A DNA stretch of 64,000 bases from Eurosta solidaginis. Taxonomy: Eukaryota; Arthropoda; Insecta; Diptera; Tephritidae. The stretch covers positions 173,326,645-173,390,644 of the forward strand of contig NC_090319.1 of assembly GCF_040869045.1 (NCBI RefSeq), read 5' to 3'. Numbering within the stretch: the stretch's first letter is position 1; every line of letters begins with the position of its first letter. The position numbers and the translations under genes were made by a program. Shown one piece after another: positions 42,220-54,263 of this stretch. The notes beneath the pieces were generated by a model, which was given only the letters and a program-made list of their open reading frames with translations, was not told the DNA's origin and made no database searches.

Positions 42220-43818
42220 TTACACGTGTGGTATACCTTTTCCGGCATTTCAAAATATTTTCTGACACCGTGAAACTGGATTGATTATCAAAAATTTTAG
42301 ATCTTACTAGCTCATAATTATGTTCTTTTTGTTCGAAACTAGGTGGAAAATGTGTCTGGCAGGCAACATCCCTACCAGGCGACTTCAAAATTTTTACTGG
42401 CTTGGAAGCTATATATGACGAAGTTGGGCTATCTGAGTCTGATCCGGTTGAACAATCTTTAATATCAAGGAACGTTACTATGACCTTCGGAGGTTCCTGC
42501 GTAGGAGTGCTACTAATATTTGGGAGCTCACCACTTGTGAAAGCTCTACTAACTGGTTCAGCGCACGAGACGACTCGAGCACTGGCTGAGTGGGGGCTAT
42601 GGTACCGAACGAGTTACCCCCTCTGTCTTCTCGCTCGAATTCTGGTTTCCCTGACGACGATGATCCCTGGAAAATTTCGGAGTGAGGAATCCCCTTAATC
42701 CACACTTAAAACAAAACGGGCTTTTAATGGGCTCTTCACAATAGATGTATGAATGCCCCATGCTTTGACAATTCCAACACTGAATGCCTCATCCTTCTGA
42801 AGTCCAAGGCCTCAATCTGCGGTCAACTTCGCAGTCTTCGTTATCAATCCGGATGTCTGCTGTTATGGCACGAGCTTCGTTGACGTGACGATCTTGAAAA
42901 TCTGTTGTAAGAATCCTGCTTTCCTGTAACACTTGTTCGCCTCTCCGTACAACATCTCGAAAGTCATGTAAATTTCTCACGTCCGCATTGAAAAGCATTA
43001 ATTTCAAACTGCTGTTAACGTTTTGTTTTATTATGTCTATCAGTAAAGTCTCTGACATAGGCTCCCTAAGACGCGCATTTAATCCTATTATACCTGTGTG
43101 AAAGGCGTCATAGGACTCGTTCGTTTTCTGTTTGCGCATTAAGATCTCATGATCGCTTTTCAGGGTACCGAATTCTCGTATTATGGAGTAGCATAAAAAG
43201 AAATAAGTTCCGTTCGGGTTCTGCTTAGTAAATAGCCAATACCACTCCTCTGCCCTCCCAGAAAGGAACAGATGAAAATTGGCCATCAATTGTTCACTAG
43301 AGCAATGCGTTTGCTCGCCCAGAGTTTCTAACTTAAACAGGAAGTCCGCGACACTTTCAGTCCCATCGTAGGAAACCATCTAGTGTTGGGGTTTCACCAC
43401 CATGGTGCCCGAAGCAGGGTTACCTGGGTTACAACCTATGGGGTCGTGTTCCGTTCCGTTCCGTTCGGTTCATGTTCCTGTTAAAATTCATAGTTTGTTG
43501 TGCCGACTCGAGCACTACCTTTAGCCGGTCCATGTTATTCCTGATTGTTCCCATTCCCCTTCGCATTTCCTCCTGCGAAGTCCGGAATAATTGGTGCAGC
43601 GCATTCACCCACGAGTATTCACGAGGGGCATCGTTACGAATCCCTGGGGTATGCGTCCTATCGCCTGCAGCCTCTCCCAAATTCCTATAATTTCCTGGCA
43701 TAGCACTAGCTCCATCTTGTGCATCAGTCGACATATTAGTCGGTGGACCCGAGATGTTGTGGGTATTTAATGTGGATGAGTCGACAACATAGGTGCTTGC
43801 CATTCTATCCAATTTCAC
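42220..43818 (-). pseudogene. G1 gag remnant with zinc knuckle
   Basis: From 43818: MKLDRMASTYVV, a Ser/Asn-rich N-terminus with ALHQLFRTSQEEMRRGMG. After a stop near 43429, VSYDGTESVADFLFKLETLGEQ and FHLFLSGRAEEWYWL follow (43379-42789), the retrotransposon capsid core. A CCHC cluster (CWNCQSMGHSYIYC) lies just downstream near 42780-42735 in another frame. Frame breaks make it inactive. Confidence 0.83.
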
Positions 43819-43829
43819 GTTTCGGTCGT

Positions 43830-44167
43830 TTTGGTTCGAGCTTGCGATACCTCCTGATGGAGCTTCCCCGTCTCAGCTAACTATTGGTGAATGCATCACC
43901 AAAGGACGATTAACCCTCGATATTGCTTCCCTATTATTGTTACCCCGGTAATTGTTCCTATAAATTTAGAACCACTCCCGAACAGAGTGTTCCTAGTGGC
44001 CATTCGCCCAAACGACTAATCATGAGACATTATCAAGAAAAATTTTGTTTTGTTCTATCCGAGAAAAACTTCAAATAATTTTTGGAATACCAAGCCCAGA
44101 TGAAATATAATCAAATTTTGTAAGTTTAAGAAAAAAAATCAATTTGTAAATTTGGTAAAAAAAAACA
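43830..44167 (-). repeat. G1/G2 spacer holding the shared LTR
   Basis: The sequence between the G2 integrase stop and the G1 gag start recurs at 49172-49499 between G3 and G2. The minus strand begins TGTTTTTTTTTACC. The exact LTR end and PBS could not be fixed. One copy per junction means neighbouring elements share an LTR. Confidence 0.6.
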
Positions 44168-44177
44168 TTTTCGCAGG

Positions 44178-45320
44178 TTATTGTGGACGAATATCCGAAG
44201 CATGGAAGCGACCTATCAATTTCCCGTTTTGGTCTTCGAGGTCGTACAATGCATTGCCTATTTGTCGTAGCACTCGACACTTAAGATAGTTTGGTAGGAA
44301 TTTGGCGTTGATGCCCTCTTTAAAGTTACTTAAAGCAAAGTTTTTCCGGAAAAATTCCTGACCTTCTTTGCAGTTCACTTGCCCAGAGCGCTTGTTATAG
44401 GTGTTTACTCCTCTATCCCTTGCCCGATCTAAATTCTTACGGATCTGCTCGCGAATGTTAGTCAACTTGTCAGCTCTACTTGCTATCGTAACCTCATCTT
44501 CCCTAAGTCTACCGAGTTTATCTAAAATATTGTACGGTAATTCGTGTTGACTCATGTTTTGACCATATAATGCAAAGTGTGGAGAGCACTGAATCGCGGT
44601 ATGAAAATCGATTCTCAAAACTGATAAAATCTCTAGTATATGCTTATCCCAATCAGTATGGTCTGGTTTATCCTTCAGGAAAATTCTTAATTTAGAAACA
44701 ATTTCTCTATTAACTCGTTCTGCGGCGTTCGCTTGAGGAGAGTATAAACCTGTTCTTACCCGTGTTACCCTATGAATAAACTCAGGGACCCCTATAGCTG
44801 GAAAAATTTCTGAAGCGAAGTAATTTAGAGCGTTAACAGCTGTAGCTCTCTGCATGGGCTTTAGCCAGACATACTTTGCAAAATGGTCCAAAACTATGAA
44901 AAAAAATTGATTTCGCCATTTGGATCGCGAATAAGGCCCTAGAAAATATAACCGCTGAAATGGCCTTTCGGATGTAAAGGTAATCCCTGTAGGCAGTCTC
45001 GACTGTTGATTCGTTGACTTTACAGCTTTGGAAGTATCACATCTCCTTTCGTAGTCTCGGACGTCCTTAGCCTGCTGTGGCCAAAAGTACTTTTGCCTCA
45101 CGCGTTCCAAGGTTTTCTGCCACCCACCATGGTAACTCCGATTGGCGTCGTGTGCCAATCTCACGGCTTCCTCCGTCAACCCCTTCGGCAACCACAAACG
45201 CCATAACGAGTCTTCTTCGCCTTCCACCCCTTTCCGAAATTTAACTCTCTTAAAAATAGCGCCATCAATTACGCGCAAATCTGGCAGCAACTCTTCGTTT
45301 TCTGTGACGGCTCTGAGCAA
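44178..45320 (-). CDS. G2 integrase, open but lacking the central catalytic Asp block
   Basis: 380 codons without stops. Zinc region LAHDANRSYHGGWQKTLERV with ERRCDTSKAVK: the second Cys of the HHCC motif is Ser. Core: FLGPYSRSKWRNQFFFIVLDHFAKY (first Asp region). Then GVPEFIHRVTRVRTGLYSPQAN: the stretch that should hold DNGxQF is missing, though the later YSPQANAAERVN is kept. It ends GKLIGRFHASDIRPQ at 44178. Open frame but almost certainly catalytically dead. Confidence 0.85.
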   Translation of the reverse strand: MLRAVTENEELLPDLRVIDGAIFKRVKFRKGVEGEEDSLWRLWLPKGLTEEAVRLAHDANRSYHGGWQKTLERVRQKYFWPQQAKDVRDYERRCDTSKAVKSTNQQSRLPTGITFTSERPFQRLYFLGPYSRSKWRNQFFFIVLDHFAKYVWLKPMQRATAVNALNYFASEIFPAIGVPEFIHRVTRVRTGLYSPQANAAERVNREIVSKLRIFLKDKPDHTDWDKHILEILSVLRIDFHTAIQCSPHFALYGQNMSQHELPYNILDKLGRLREDEVTIASRADKLTNIREQIRKNLDRARDRGVNTYNKRSGQVNCKEGQEFFRKNFALSNFKEGINAKFLPNYLKCRVLRQIGNALYDLEDQNGKLIGRFHASDIRPQ

Positions 45321-45373
45321 ATCTAGATATTCGTTGCTGTTAAACTCAGGAGAGACTAAATATATTTCCCCGG

Positions 45374-45410
45374 GTGTGGTAGTAAAACGAGTTGACTTTT
45401 ACTACCACAC
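45374..45410. repeat. perfect 14-bp hairpin between RNase H and integrase (G2)
   Basis: Same arms as 39664-39700 around a 9-base loop (cgagttgac). Confidence 0.8.
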
Positions 45411-45604
45411 AACGAGTTGACTTTTACTACGTCAAATCGCGCAAGCGCATCAGGTACTACATTCAGGGTGCCTTTACGATGCTCCATTGTAAAGTCGTAT
45501 CTCTGCAGCAGGAGTTAGCACCTAGCCAACCTCCCACTCAAGTCCTTTTGTGCTATCAACCACTTCAGAATGGAGTGGGCAGTGATAATCCGAAACGGTA
45601 ATCC

Positions 45605-46760
45605 TTAAATGTAGGATGGGAAGCGCTTCACGCTTACTATGGCGGCGAGACATTCCAGCTCGGTTACTGTGTAATTGCGTTGAGCATTATTCAATTTCTT
45701 TGAAACAAATGCTATTGGAAGCTCAGCGCCCTCATCATCGACCTGGAATAACACCCCGCCAACACCTATTTTGGAAGCATCGCACTGAATGACAAATTCC
45801 TTAGAGAAGTCGGGTTGGGCCAAGACAGGAGCGGAACCCAGTGCTACTTTAAGCTTTTCGAAGGCCTCTATCGCTTCAGAGGTAAGTTTGAACGGTCCTG
45901 TTCATTCTCGAAGACAATCCGTTAGGGGACCTGCTAGGTCAGCGAAATTCGTGATGAACGCCCTATACCAATTTGCCATACCAACGAACCTACGCACCTG
46001 CCGAGAAGACTTGGGAGTTGGGAAATTCTTAACGGCTTCTATTTTCCCTGAGTCTACCTTTAAACACCCACTACCTATCAGATGTGCCAAGTATCGAATC
46101 TCCTTTTGGCAAAATTTGCGCTCTTCTACGTTGATTGTAGGGCCGGCATCCTTCAAACACTTCGCCACTTCCGCTAGCAGGTTCATGTGATCCTCGAAGT
46201 TCGCGCTGCATACTATTAGATCATCCAAGTAAATGAAAACATTCTCCCTCAGGCGCGATGGAATTACCTTATCCATGAGTCTGCTCATTATCTGCGGTCC
46301 ATTGCATAGGCCAAACGGAATCACCTTGAAGTGAAACAGAGGTTTTTCAGGAACTGCGAATGCTGTCTTCTCCTTGGATGATTCCGTCAATTTGATTTGG
46401 AAAAATGTGTCCTTTAGATCAATGCCTCTGATAAAATGGGTGTCCTTTAGTCTACTCAACATACTGTTGATATACGGTAATGGTGACCTCGTTGACCTTC
46501 CTGGAATCAATACACATCCGGACCTTTCCTGGTTTTCGAACTGACACCACAGGGCTACACCACGGCGAATTCGATTCCTCGATCACTTCCATTACAAGTG
46601 CTTGCTTTTGATCGGAACCGCGACGCCCGTATCGATATGGTGTTCGACCAGTTGTGTTTGCCCCAGGCCCGACTTTTCAAACGACGGAAACATCTCTACG
46701 ACCTTTTGCAATTCGGGTTTCTGCCTTATTGCCAAATCATGGAAATTACATTCTTGATCT
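45605..46760 (-). pseudogene. G2 RT-RNase H
   Basis: RT 46510-45902 with YINSMLSRLKDTHFIRGIDL, FGLCNGPQIMSRL and IYLDDLIVCSANF (YLDD); RNase H 45823-45605 with EFVIQCDASKIGVGGVL. The RT N-terminus (about 46760-46520) is out of frame and partly deleted (the CSPVVLV region is followed by a gap relative to G3). Confidence 0.85.
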
Positions 46761-46801
46761 TTTTCTTCTCCAACTTCTAAGCACGCTAAATATGTCAGGG
46801 G

Positions 46802-47137
46802 CTAACGCGAAGCCTTTCCAAAAATCAACACCGAGTAAACTTCTTGAAGTAGCGAAGGGACCAGATGAAAACGAATGGATTTGGTAATGTTTTTAAAAGT
46901 CACTGGAAAGGAAATCGAACTTAATATTTTCTGTCTGTTACCACCCGCTGTGTATACGAATGCTTGCAGTGGGTGATACTTCAGACCATTTGTTTCTAAG
47001 AAGTCTTCACAATCCTTCCCTAGTATAGAGACGTTAGCTCCAGAATCCAACAGTCCTACCACGAATTTGTTTTCTATTTTTACTCTAACTAGAGGCCTTT
47101 CATCCTCGGTAAGAAGAATCATTGTGCTCTGGAGAAG
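46802..47137 (-). pseudogene. G2 retropepsin remnant
   Basis: VRVKIENKFVVGLLDSGANVSILG with DSG, then EVYSVLIFGKASR. Separated from gag by the embedded retroposon. Confidence 0.8.
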
Positions 47138-47148
47138 CTTTCGCACTT

Positions 47149-47554
47149 GTTGTTGTTGTTGTAGCGATAAGGTTGCTCCCCGAAGGCTTTGGGGAGTGTT
47201 ATCGATGTGATGGTCCTTTCCCGGATACAAATCCGGTACGCTCCGGTATCGTAACACCATTAAGATGCTAGCCCGACCATCTCGGGAACGATTTATGTGG
47301 CCACATTAAACCTTCAGGCCATTCCCTACCCCCAAGTTCCATGAAGAACTTGGGGTCGCCAGAACCTCGTCTGTTAGTGAAACAGGATTCGCCGCGGATA
47401 GGTGATGTTGACAATTGGGTTTGGAGAAGCTATATATTGCGCTGGCAACCTGAAGGGTTGCGCTACACAGCCCCATGAATCTGGTATTTTAGTCGCCTCT
47501 TACCACAGGCATACCTACCACGGGTATATTCTGATCCCCTAACCCTCTGGGGTG
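47149..47554 (-). mobile_element. embedded non-LTR retroposon in G2
   Basis: 406 bp, same insertion site as in G1, flanked by CTTTCGCACTT (47138-47148, one mismatch) and CTTTCGCTCTT (47555-47565). Confidence 0.8.
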
Positions 47555-47565
47555 CTTTCGCTCTT

Positions 47566-49160
47566 TTACACGTCTGGTGTACCTTTTGCGGCATTTCAAA
47601 ATATTTTCTGACACCGTGAGACGGGATTGATTATCAAAAATTTTAGATCTTACTAGCTCATAATTATGTTCTTTTTGTTCGAAACTAGGTGGAAAATGTG
47701 TCTGGCAGGCAACATCCGTACCAGGCGACTTCAAAATTTTTCCTGGCTTGGAAACTAAATATGACGAAGTTGGGCTATCTGAGTCTGATCCGGTTGAACA
47801 ATCTTTACTATCAGGGAACGTTACTATGACCTTCGGAGGTTCCTGCGTAGGAGTGCTACTAATATTTGGGAACTCACCACTTGTGAAAGCTCTATTAACT
47901 GGTTCAGCGCACGAGACGACTCGAGCACTGGCTGAGGTGGTGGCTATGGTACCGAACGAGTTACCCCCTCTGTCTTCTCCCTCAAATTCTGGTTTCCCTG
48001 ACGACGATGATCCCTAGGAAATTTCGAAGTGAAGAATCCCCTTAATCCACACTTAAAACAAAACGGGCTTTTAACGGGCTCTTCACAATAGATGTATGAA
48101 TGCCCCATGCTTTGACAATTCCGACACTGAATGCCTCATCCTTCTGAAGTCCAAGGCCTTAATCTGCGGTCAACTTCGCAGTCTTCGTTATCAATCCGTA
48201 TGTCTGGTGTTATGGCACGAGCTTCGTTGACATGACGATCATGAAAATCTGTTGTATTAATCCTGCTTTCCTGTAACACTCCGTGCAACATCTCGAAAGT
48301 CATGTAAATTTCTCACGTCCGCATTGAAAAGCATTAATTTCAAACTGCTGTTAACGTTTCGCTTTATTATGTCTATCAGTAAAGTCTCTGACATAGGCTC
48401 CCTAAGACGCGCATTTAATCCTATTATATCTGTGTGAAAGGCGTCATAGGACTCGTTCGTTTTCTGTTTGCGCATTGAGATCTCCATCATGATCTCATGA
48501 TCGCTTTTCAGGGTACCGAATTCTCGTTTTATGGAGTAGCATAAAAAGGGATAAGTTGCGTTCGGGTTCTGCTTAGTAAATAGCCAATGCCACTCCTCTA
48601 CCCTCCCAGAAAGGAACATATGAAAATTGGCCATCAATTGTTCACTTGAGCAATGCGTTTGCTCGCCAGAGTTTCTAACTTAAACAGGAAGTCCGCGACA
48701 CTTTCAGTCCCATCGTAGGAAACCGTACAGTGTTGGGGTTTCAACACCATGCTGCCCGAAGCAGGGTTACCTGGGTTACAACCTCTGGGGTCGTGTTCCG
48801 TTCCGTTCGATTCATGTTCCTGTTAAAATTCGTAGTTTGTTGTGCCGGCTCGAGAACTGCCTTTAGCTGGTCCATGTTATTCCTGATTGTTCCCATTTCC
48901 CTTCGCATTTCCTCCTGCGAAGTCCGGAATAATTGGTGCAGTGCATTCACCCACGAGTATTCACGAGGGGCATCGTTACGAATCCCTGGGGTATGCGTCC
49001 TATCGCCTGCAGCCTCTCCCAAATTCCTATAATTTCCTGGCATAGCACTAGCTCCATCTTGTGCATCAGTCGACATACTAGTCGGCGGACCCGAGATGTT
49101 ATGGGTATTTAATGTGGATGAGTCGAAAACATTGGTGCTTGCCGTTCTATCCAATTTCAC
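47566..49160 (-). pseudogene. G2 gag remnant
   Basis: N-terminal part 49160-48741 (MKLDRTASTNVFDSS), capsid core 48637-48257 with FHMFLSGRVEEWHWL and SYDAFHTDIIGLNARL, a small deletion after DVARS, then zinc-knuckle sequence to about 48050 and the gag-PR linker CQTHFPPSFEQKEHNYELV. Frame breaks are present. Confidence 0.82.
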
Positions 49161-49171
49161 GTTTCAGTCGT

Positions 49172-49499
49172 TTTGGTTCGAGCTTGCGATACCTCCCGAT
49201 GGAGCTTCCCCGTCTCGGCTAACTATTGGTGAATGCATCACCAAAGGACGATTAACCCTCGATATTGCTTCCCCCGGTAATTGTTCCTATAAATTTAGAA
49301 CCACTCCCGAACAGAGTGTTCCTAGTGGCCATTCGCCCAAACGACTGATCATGAGACATTATCAAGAAAAATTTTCGTAATTTGTTCTATCCGAGAAAAA
49401 CTTCAAATAATTTTTGGAATACCAAGCACAGATGAAATATAATCAAATTTTGTAAGTTTAAGAAAAAAAATCAATTTGTAAATTTGGTAAAAAAAAACA
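49172..49499 (-). repeat. G2/G3 spacer holding the shared LTR
   Basis: Second copy of 43830-44167, with a short deletion near 49270 (CCCCCGGTAATTG). Confidence 0.6.
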
Positions 49500-49509
49500 T
49501 TCTGGTAGG

Positions 49510-49733
49510 TTATTGTGGACGAATATCCGAAGCATGGAAGCGACCTATCAATTTCCCGTTTAGGCCCTCGAGGTCATACAATGCATTGCCTATTTGTCGT
49601 AGCACTCGACACTTAAGATAGTTTGGCAGGAATTTGGCGTTGATGCCCTGTTTAAAGTTACTTAAAGCAAAGTTTTTCCGGAAAATTTCCTGACCTTCTT
49701 TGTAGTTGACTTGCCTAGAGCGCTTGTTATAGG
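49510..49733 (-). pseudogene. G3 integrase C-terminus, left of BEL-4
   Basis: NTYNKRSRQVNYKEGQEIFRKNFALS through GKLIGRFHASDIRPQ. It continues at 59240 on the other side of BEL-4. ATAGG at 49729-49733 is the BEL-4 left TSD. Confidence 0.87.
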
Positions 49734-50133
49734 TGTTTAGGCCAACAGCCCAAACTCCAAACATAAAAGGTCGCCCTCGCATATTTTCTTATATTGGTTG
49801 ACAGTGCCAGTCAAACTGTTTATGTTAACCATACAAATGAACATTGCTGGAATAAATAAACAGTTTGACTGGCAAGCGGTATTGACCTGTTATATATTTT
49901 TTACTTCACTTGTTTTCACACACCAAGTACAAAGGACGTATCCCGCCGCAGTTCCATCTTCAACCAAAAGGTAACCTGCAAATATATATATATATATATA
50001 TAAATTTTTGTCTTTAATCTTTATGTTCAATAAAGACTATTTTTGATTATTAATGCTAGTACCAACTTTTCTTGTTCTTTTCTACACTATATCTTGACCG
50101 GCACCATCCCTGAGCTGTGACCCGGCCAAGACA
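49734..50133 (+). repeat. BEL-4 5' LTR
   Basis: 400 bp, starts TGTTTAGGCCAACAGCC and ends GGCCAAGACA, with a (TA)n run at about 49983-50001 and AATAAA near 50030. Confidence 0.92.
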
Positions 50134-50151
50134 TTGGTCCATTCAATCCGT
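50134..50151 (+). promoter_or_regulatory. BEL-4 primer-binding site, probably decayed tRNA-Tyr type
   Basis: TTGGTCCATTCAATCCG follows the LTR. TGGTCC plus TTCnAnCCG fits the tRNA-Tyr complement TGGTCCTTCGAGCCGG with one inserted base and two changes. Assignment is tentative. Confidence 0.5.
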
Positions 50152-51285
50152 TTTTTCATCACAGCGACCATTTTGCGAACCAACAACACACAGTGTTTAA
50201 ATATTTAATAGCGTGTCAATAGCAGCGGAAATTCAGTAGTATATACTTGGTATTTTTCGAGGAGTTATTCTGTGAGGAGATATTTGTGGCAACATCAGCA
50301 GCAGCAACATCAACTTTTCATCCAACAACTACACAGCAATTTATAAAATCCATTTGTTTATATATTATTGAGTCCACTTCATCAAGGACACATCTACAAA
50401 TATAAAGGTTCATTGAGCACATTCGTTAATAAATTAAAAATTAGTGAAAGTGAAAAGTGCGAGAGTGATTTGTGAAACAAAAACAAAATTAAATTTGATT
50501 TGTACAAATAGCCTTTTTGACCATCAAATATTACTTGCTGCCGACGGTAAATAATATTTGACACGGCTTAAGGGCCTTCGCTGTTGCATTATTGCACACA
50601 ATTATTTGTACAAACAGTGTTTGGGAATAATTTAATAGAAAAGTGCAAGTAAATTTTCAGAAATAGATTAATTCGATTAACATTTATATAACTTGCACTT
50701 ATCTGTTATTAACAGCCCACAACAACAACACTGCACTGTGTAATTAACCTCGCACTTTGAGTTTTGGTTCATCACAGTTTAATTAAACTAAAATTAGTTT
50801 CACAAAAATTACTTGGCCTTAACTTTTAATTCACTTTAAAAATAAAACAAATTAATTTGAGCATCGGTTTAGTTGACGGAATATTTTTCCTCCAACTCTT
50901 GCTCAGTTTTTCACTTGCGTTTACTTTATATTAATACTGTGCTACATACATATATACACGCACACGTACATAAATATAGTGGTTGGCGAGCAATAATTTT
51001 TTCTTAACACGTACATTTACACGTACGTATATTTTATATACAGTCCACTGTTTTTTCACTTCTAAAAGTATTAAATTTGAGTTTATTTTCTTTCAAATAA
51101 ATATTTTCATTTACGATTTTATACAAAATTCTTTAGAATTTCATTTAATTTGTTTGGGTTGATTTTATTTGTGGAAAGCGTTAACTAATTTATATTAGCA
51201 TTTTGGGGTATTCCACAGACACTGACTCTGTGCATTAATATTTTTGGAAATATTCATTGTTTCCAATTTTTTTTAAATTTTCAAT
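50152..51285 (+). other. BEL-4 leader
   Basis: AT-rich, no ORF of note; CAACAACA and CATCAGCAGCAGCAA stretches near 50290-50330 and 50715-50730. Confidence 0.5.
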
Positions 51286-52577
51286 ATGGAAGCATATAAC
51301 CGCCTAGCAGATACCTTAATTGAATTCGACATCGAATTCTTAAGCAAACCCACAAGCGATCACTCCAAAAATTCGCTGAAAATTCAGCAGCAGGAGTTGA
51401 AGTCCATGTGGGATAAAGCCAAAGCTGCTTTCGATGATCTGCTAGTGGCCGAGGACATTACCGCTAAAGACGTTACTGCAATTAGAAAGAAAAATAAATC
51501 ATGCTATACCGTCTTTGTGCGGTGCATGACAAAAATTAATGACCTGGCGGAAAAATTTGAGAAGGCAGAGAAGGAAAACGATGCTGCCTTCACGCCACGC
51601 AACTTGCACTTAGCACCTTGTGATACCGATATATTCAAAGGTGATTATTTGTCATGGCCAACTTTTCGTGACATGTTCACGGTCATTTATATTCTGAATA
51701 AAAGCCTGTCGCCAGTAAAAAAATTATACTATCTTATACAAAAAACCCAAGTTGAAGCCAGAGAAATCGTTAAGAAATGCGAATTGACGAATGATGGTTT
51801 TGATATAGCTTGGAAAAATTTGTGCGACAGGTATGAAAATAAGAGAATATTAGTTAACACCCAATTAACGATTTTTTCAACCTTCAATCAGTCGAAACTG
51901 AATGCGGTAATTCAATAAAAAGATTACAAAGGGACATAAATAATTGCATATCCTCGTTAGTAAGTCATCATATCGACATATCTAATTGGGATCCAATTAT
52001 TACATACTTATGTTCAACTAATCTTCCTGATGTGACCCTTTCGCTATGGGAACAGTCCGTAGAAAACAAGACAGAAACTTCCAAGTGGGCGGATATGGAC
52101 CGATTTCTGACAAATCGTTTTCAAACGTTAGAATCAGTCTCAGGTTTAAGAGGTACAAAGAGTAAAAAACCTCAAAAGGCAAAAAACTCAAAGCAGGCCT
52201 CTGAAAATCCCCCAAAGAAACTTGGCGCTTTCCAAGCAAGTGTAGCTAAAGGCACTTGTAAAATGTGTCAAAGCAATGATCATAAAATTTATGCGTGTTC
52301 AAAGTTCAAAAATTTGAACACGAATGAAAGACTTGCTTTCATAAAAAGAAATCACTTCTGCCTAAACTGTCTATCATCGGGGCATTCAGTGTCAAAATGC
52401 ACAAGTGCGCACAATTGCAGCAACTGCCATTTAAGACATAATACCCTTCTGCATTTACAGACAAGTAAGGCAAAACCTACACAGACAAATAATTCTGCAG
52501 ATTTATCGGATGAGCAACCGTGCACTTCAAAGCAAGCTCAATCTCAAAACGAATCTGCAAAACAAGCAGAAAGATAA
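51286..52577 (+). pseudogene. BEL-4 gag (DUF1759-type plus zinc knuckles)
   Basis: ATG 51286 (MEAYNRLADTLIEFDIEF). Core with APCDTDIFKGDYLSWPTF and CELTNDGFDIAWKNL. The frame is lost at about 51887, and sequence from 51890 to 52577 in another frame gives NCISSLVSHHIDISNWDPI, then CKMCQSNDHKI, CLNCLSSGHSVSKC and CSNCHLRHNTLLH. It would form the particle and bind RNA. Broken by a frameshift mid-domain and another before the protease. Confidence 0.87.
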
Positions 52578-52589
52578 AACTACAGTAAA

Positions 52590-53528
52590 ATCTGATTTTG
52601 TTAATACAAGTAAAGGTGTTTTACTAGGCACAGCTCGCGTCACCATTCATTATAATGGTACAGATTTTTCGGTCAGAGCTCTCATAGATTCGGGATCTGA
52701 ATGCTGTTTTATCACTGAAAGACTCAGACGAAGAATCAACCTGCCAACTCGAAAGATGCATGCTCAAATTTCGGGCATCAATAATTCAGTTTCTGCGGAG
52801 GTAAAAGAGGCATGCGCCATTCAGTTGCGGCCCCCAGTTGACCCACTAATTTCTATTGACGCTTTAGTTCTAGTTCTACCACATTTGACAGGTAATTTGC
52901 CAATATGCGATGTTAGTGCATTAACACAACAAGCATTTCCTGATCTCGTGCTTGCGGATAAACGTTTCTTCGTGAATGAGCCAGTTGATCTTGTTCTGGG
53001 CGGGGATATTTATCCGCAAATCATATTAGACAAAAAAAATATTCTTAGCACTCTTTTAGCTCAAGAAACTGTCTTTGGTTGGATACTGACTTGTCTGCTG
53101 ATGCAGTCAGTCCAACCAATCATAATCGGGTATCCTTTTACAATGAAGTGGCTTTAGACAAGCAGCTAAAGTCATTTTGGGAGCTCGAAGACACGCCGAA
53201 AGCTAAAGCCTCCACATTAGAAGATACATTTTGTGAGGAATTGTATCAACGTACAACGCAGCGGAATTCTGACGGAAGATACATTGTGTCGCTTCCGTTC
53301 AGGTCAGAATTCCCAGGAGAGATGAATCTAGGTCCATCATTAAGAATAGCGTGCTCTAAATTCTATAAAAATGAAACCCGACTTAGAAAAAATCTCGATT
53401 TACAGAAAGAGTACAATAGAGTCATACTAGAATATGAGACTATGGGGCATATGTCAAAATTAGATTCAATTCAATCAGCCAATGCAGTCGATAATTACTA
53501 TTTACCACATCATGCAGTAATAAAATAA
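52590..53528 (+). pseudogene. BEL-4 protease and downstream linker
   Basis: FVNTSKGVLLGTARVTIHYNG leads into ALIDSGSECCFITERL with an intact DSG, then VDLVLGGDIYPQIIL and QETVFGWILT. The frame shifts at about 53090, continuing from 53079 as NEVALDKQLKSFWELED to LPHHAVIK, where a TAA (53526-53528) replaces an expected Glu codon. Confidence 0.87.
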
Positions 53529-54263
53529 AAAAGCATCTCTCCCAAAGTTAGAGTTGTTTTCAATGCTTCTTCACGCTCTTCGAATGGTGAGCCTGAACGA
53601 TGTTCTTCTTCCTGGTCCTGTGCTTCAGGCTGATCTACCAACATTAATTCTTCACTGGCGACTTTTCAGATACGTCTTCAATAGCGATATTGAGAAGATG
53701 TATAGGCAAATTTTAGTAGATGATAATCATACAAGATACCAAAGAATAGTTTTCCGCTCAAGTCCAGATGATCAAATCAGTCTGTATGAGCTCAAAACGG
53801 TGACATTTGGTATTAATTGTGCTCCTTATCTAGCAATAAAGACATTACTTAAACTGGCTGATTATTCCGAAAAATCTCATCCAATTGGCTCAAATATCCT
53901 ACGAAAAAATATGTATGTCGACGACGTTCTTTCCGGAGGGCATACTATAGCATCTGCGATCAGAACAAGAGATGAAATTTCCGGGGTTTTAAGTTCAGCT
54001 GGTTTTCCATTACAAAAATGGACTTCAAATTCCAGTGAAATGTTACAGGGTATTCCCAAAGCTCATCTACTGAGCGAAGATTTCTTAAAATTTGAAGTTC
54101 AGGTAGTGTAAAGGCGCTCGGTATTAGGTGGAATGCTCATTCCGATCAGTTTTACTTCATAGCAAAATCTATAGAAGAGAATACCGACCCTCCAAAAAGA
54201 GCGATACTATCTATTATCGCAAAACTCTTTGATCCATTAGGGTGATTAGCTCCAACAATTATC
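53529..54263 (+). pseudogene. BEL-4 reverse transcriptase
   Basis: VRVVFNASS, then a shift at about 53575; NSDIEKMYRQIL holds the first Asp, TVTFGINCAPYLAIKTL follows, and MYVDDVLSGG holds YVDD (about 53910-53925). A further shift near 54100 and a TGA at 54243-54245 (DPLG, stop, LAPTI) end the frame. Confidence 0.87.

Larger units (their letters stand above)
38978..44167 (-). mobile_element. Gypsy copy G1, 3'-truncated member of a tandem array
   Basis: A Ty3/Gypsy element in gag-PR-RT-RH-INT order. Similarity to G2 begins at about 38978, so the integrase C-terminus and 3' LTR are missing. Its 5' end joins the 3' end of G2 through a shared spacer. Confidence 0.87.
44168..49499 (-). mobile_element. 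Gypsy copy G2, complete unit of the tandem array (5.33 kb)
   Basis: Bounded on both sides by the same LTR-containing spacer and joined head-to-tail to G1 (left) and G3 (right). This is the layout expected from unequal recombination between LTRs or from tandem duplication. Confidence 0.85.

Noticed and set aside
43818..44178. A precise LTR annotation for the Gypsy array
   Set aside because: Only one spacer copy per junction is present, and I could not identify a convincing primer-binding site or polypurine tract, so boundaries are left approximate.
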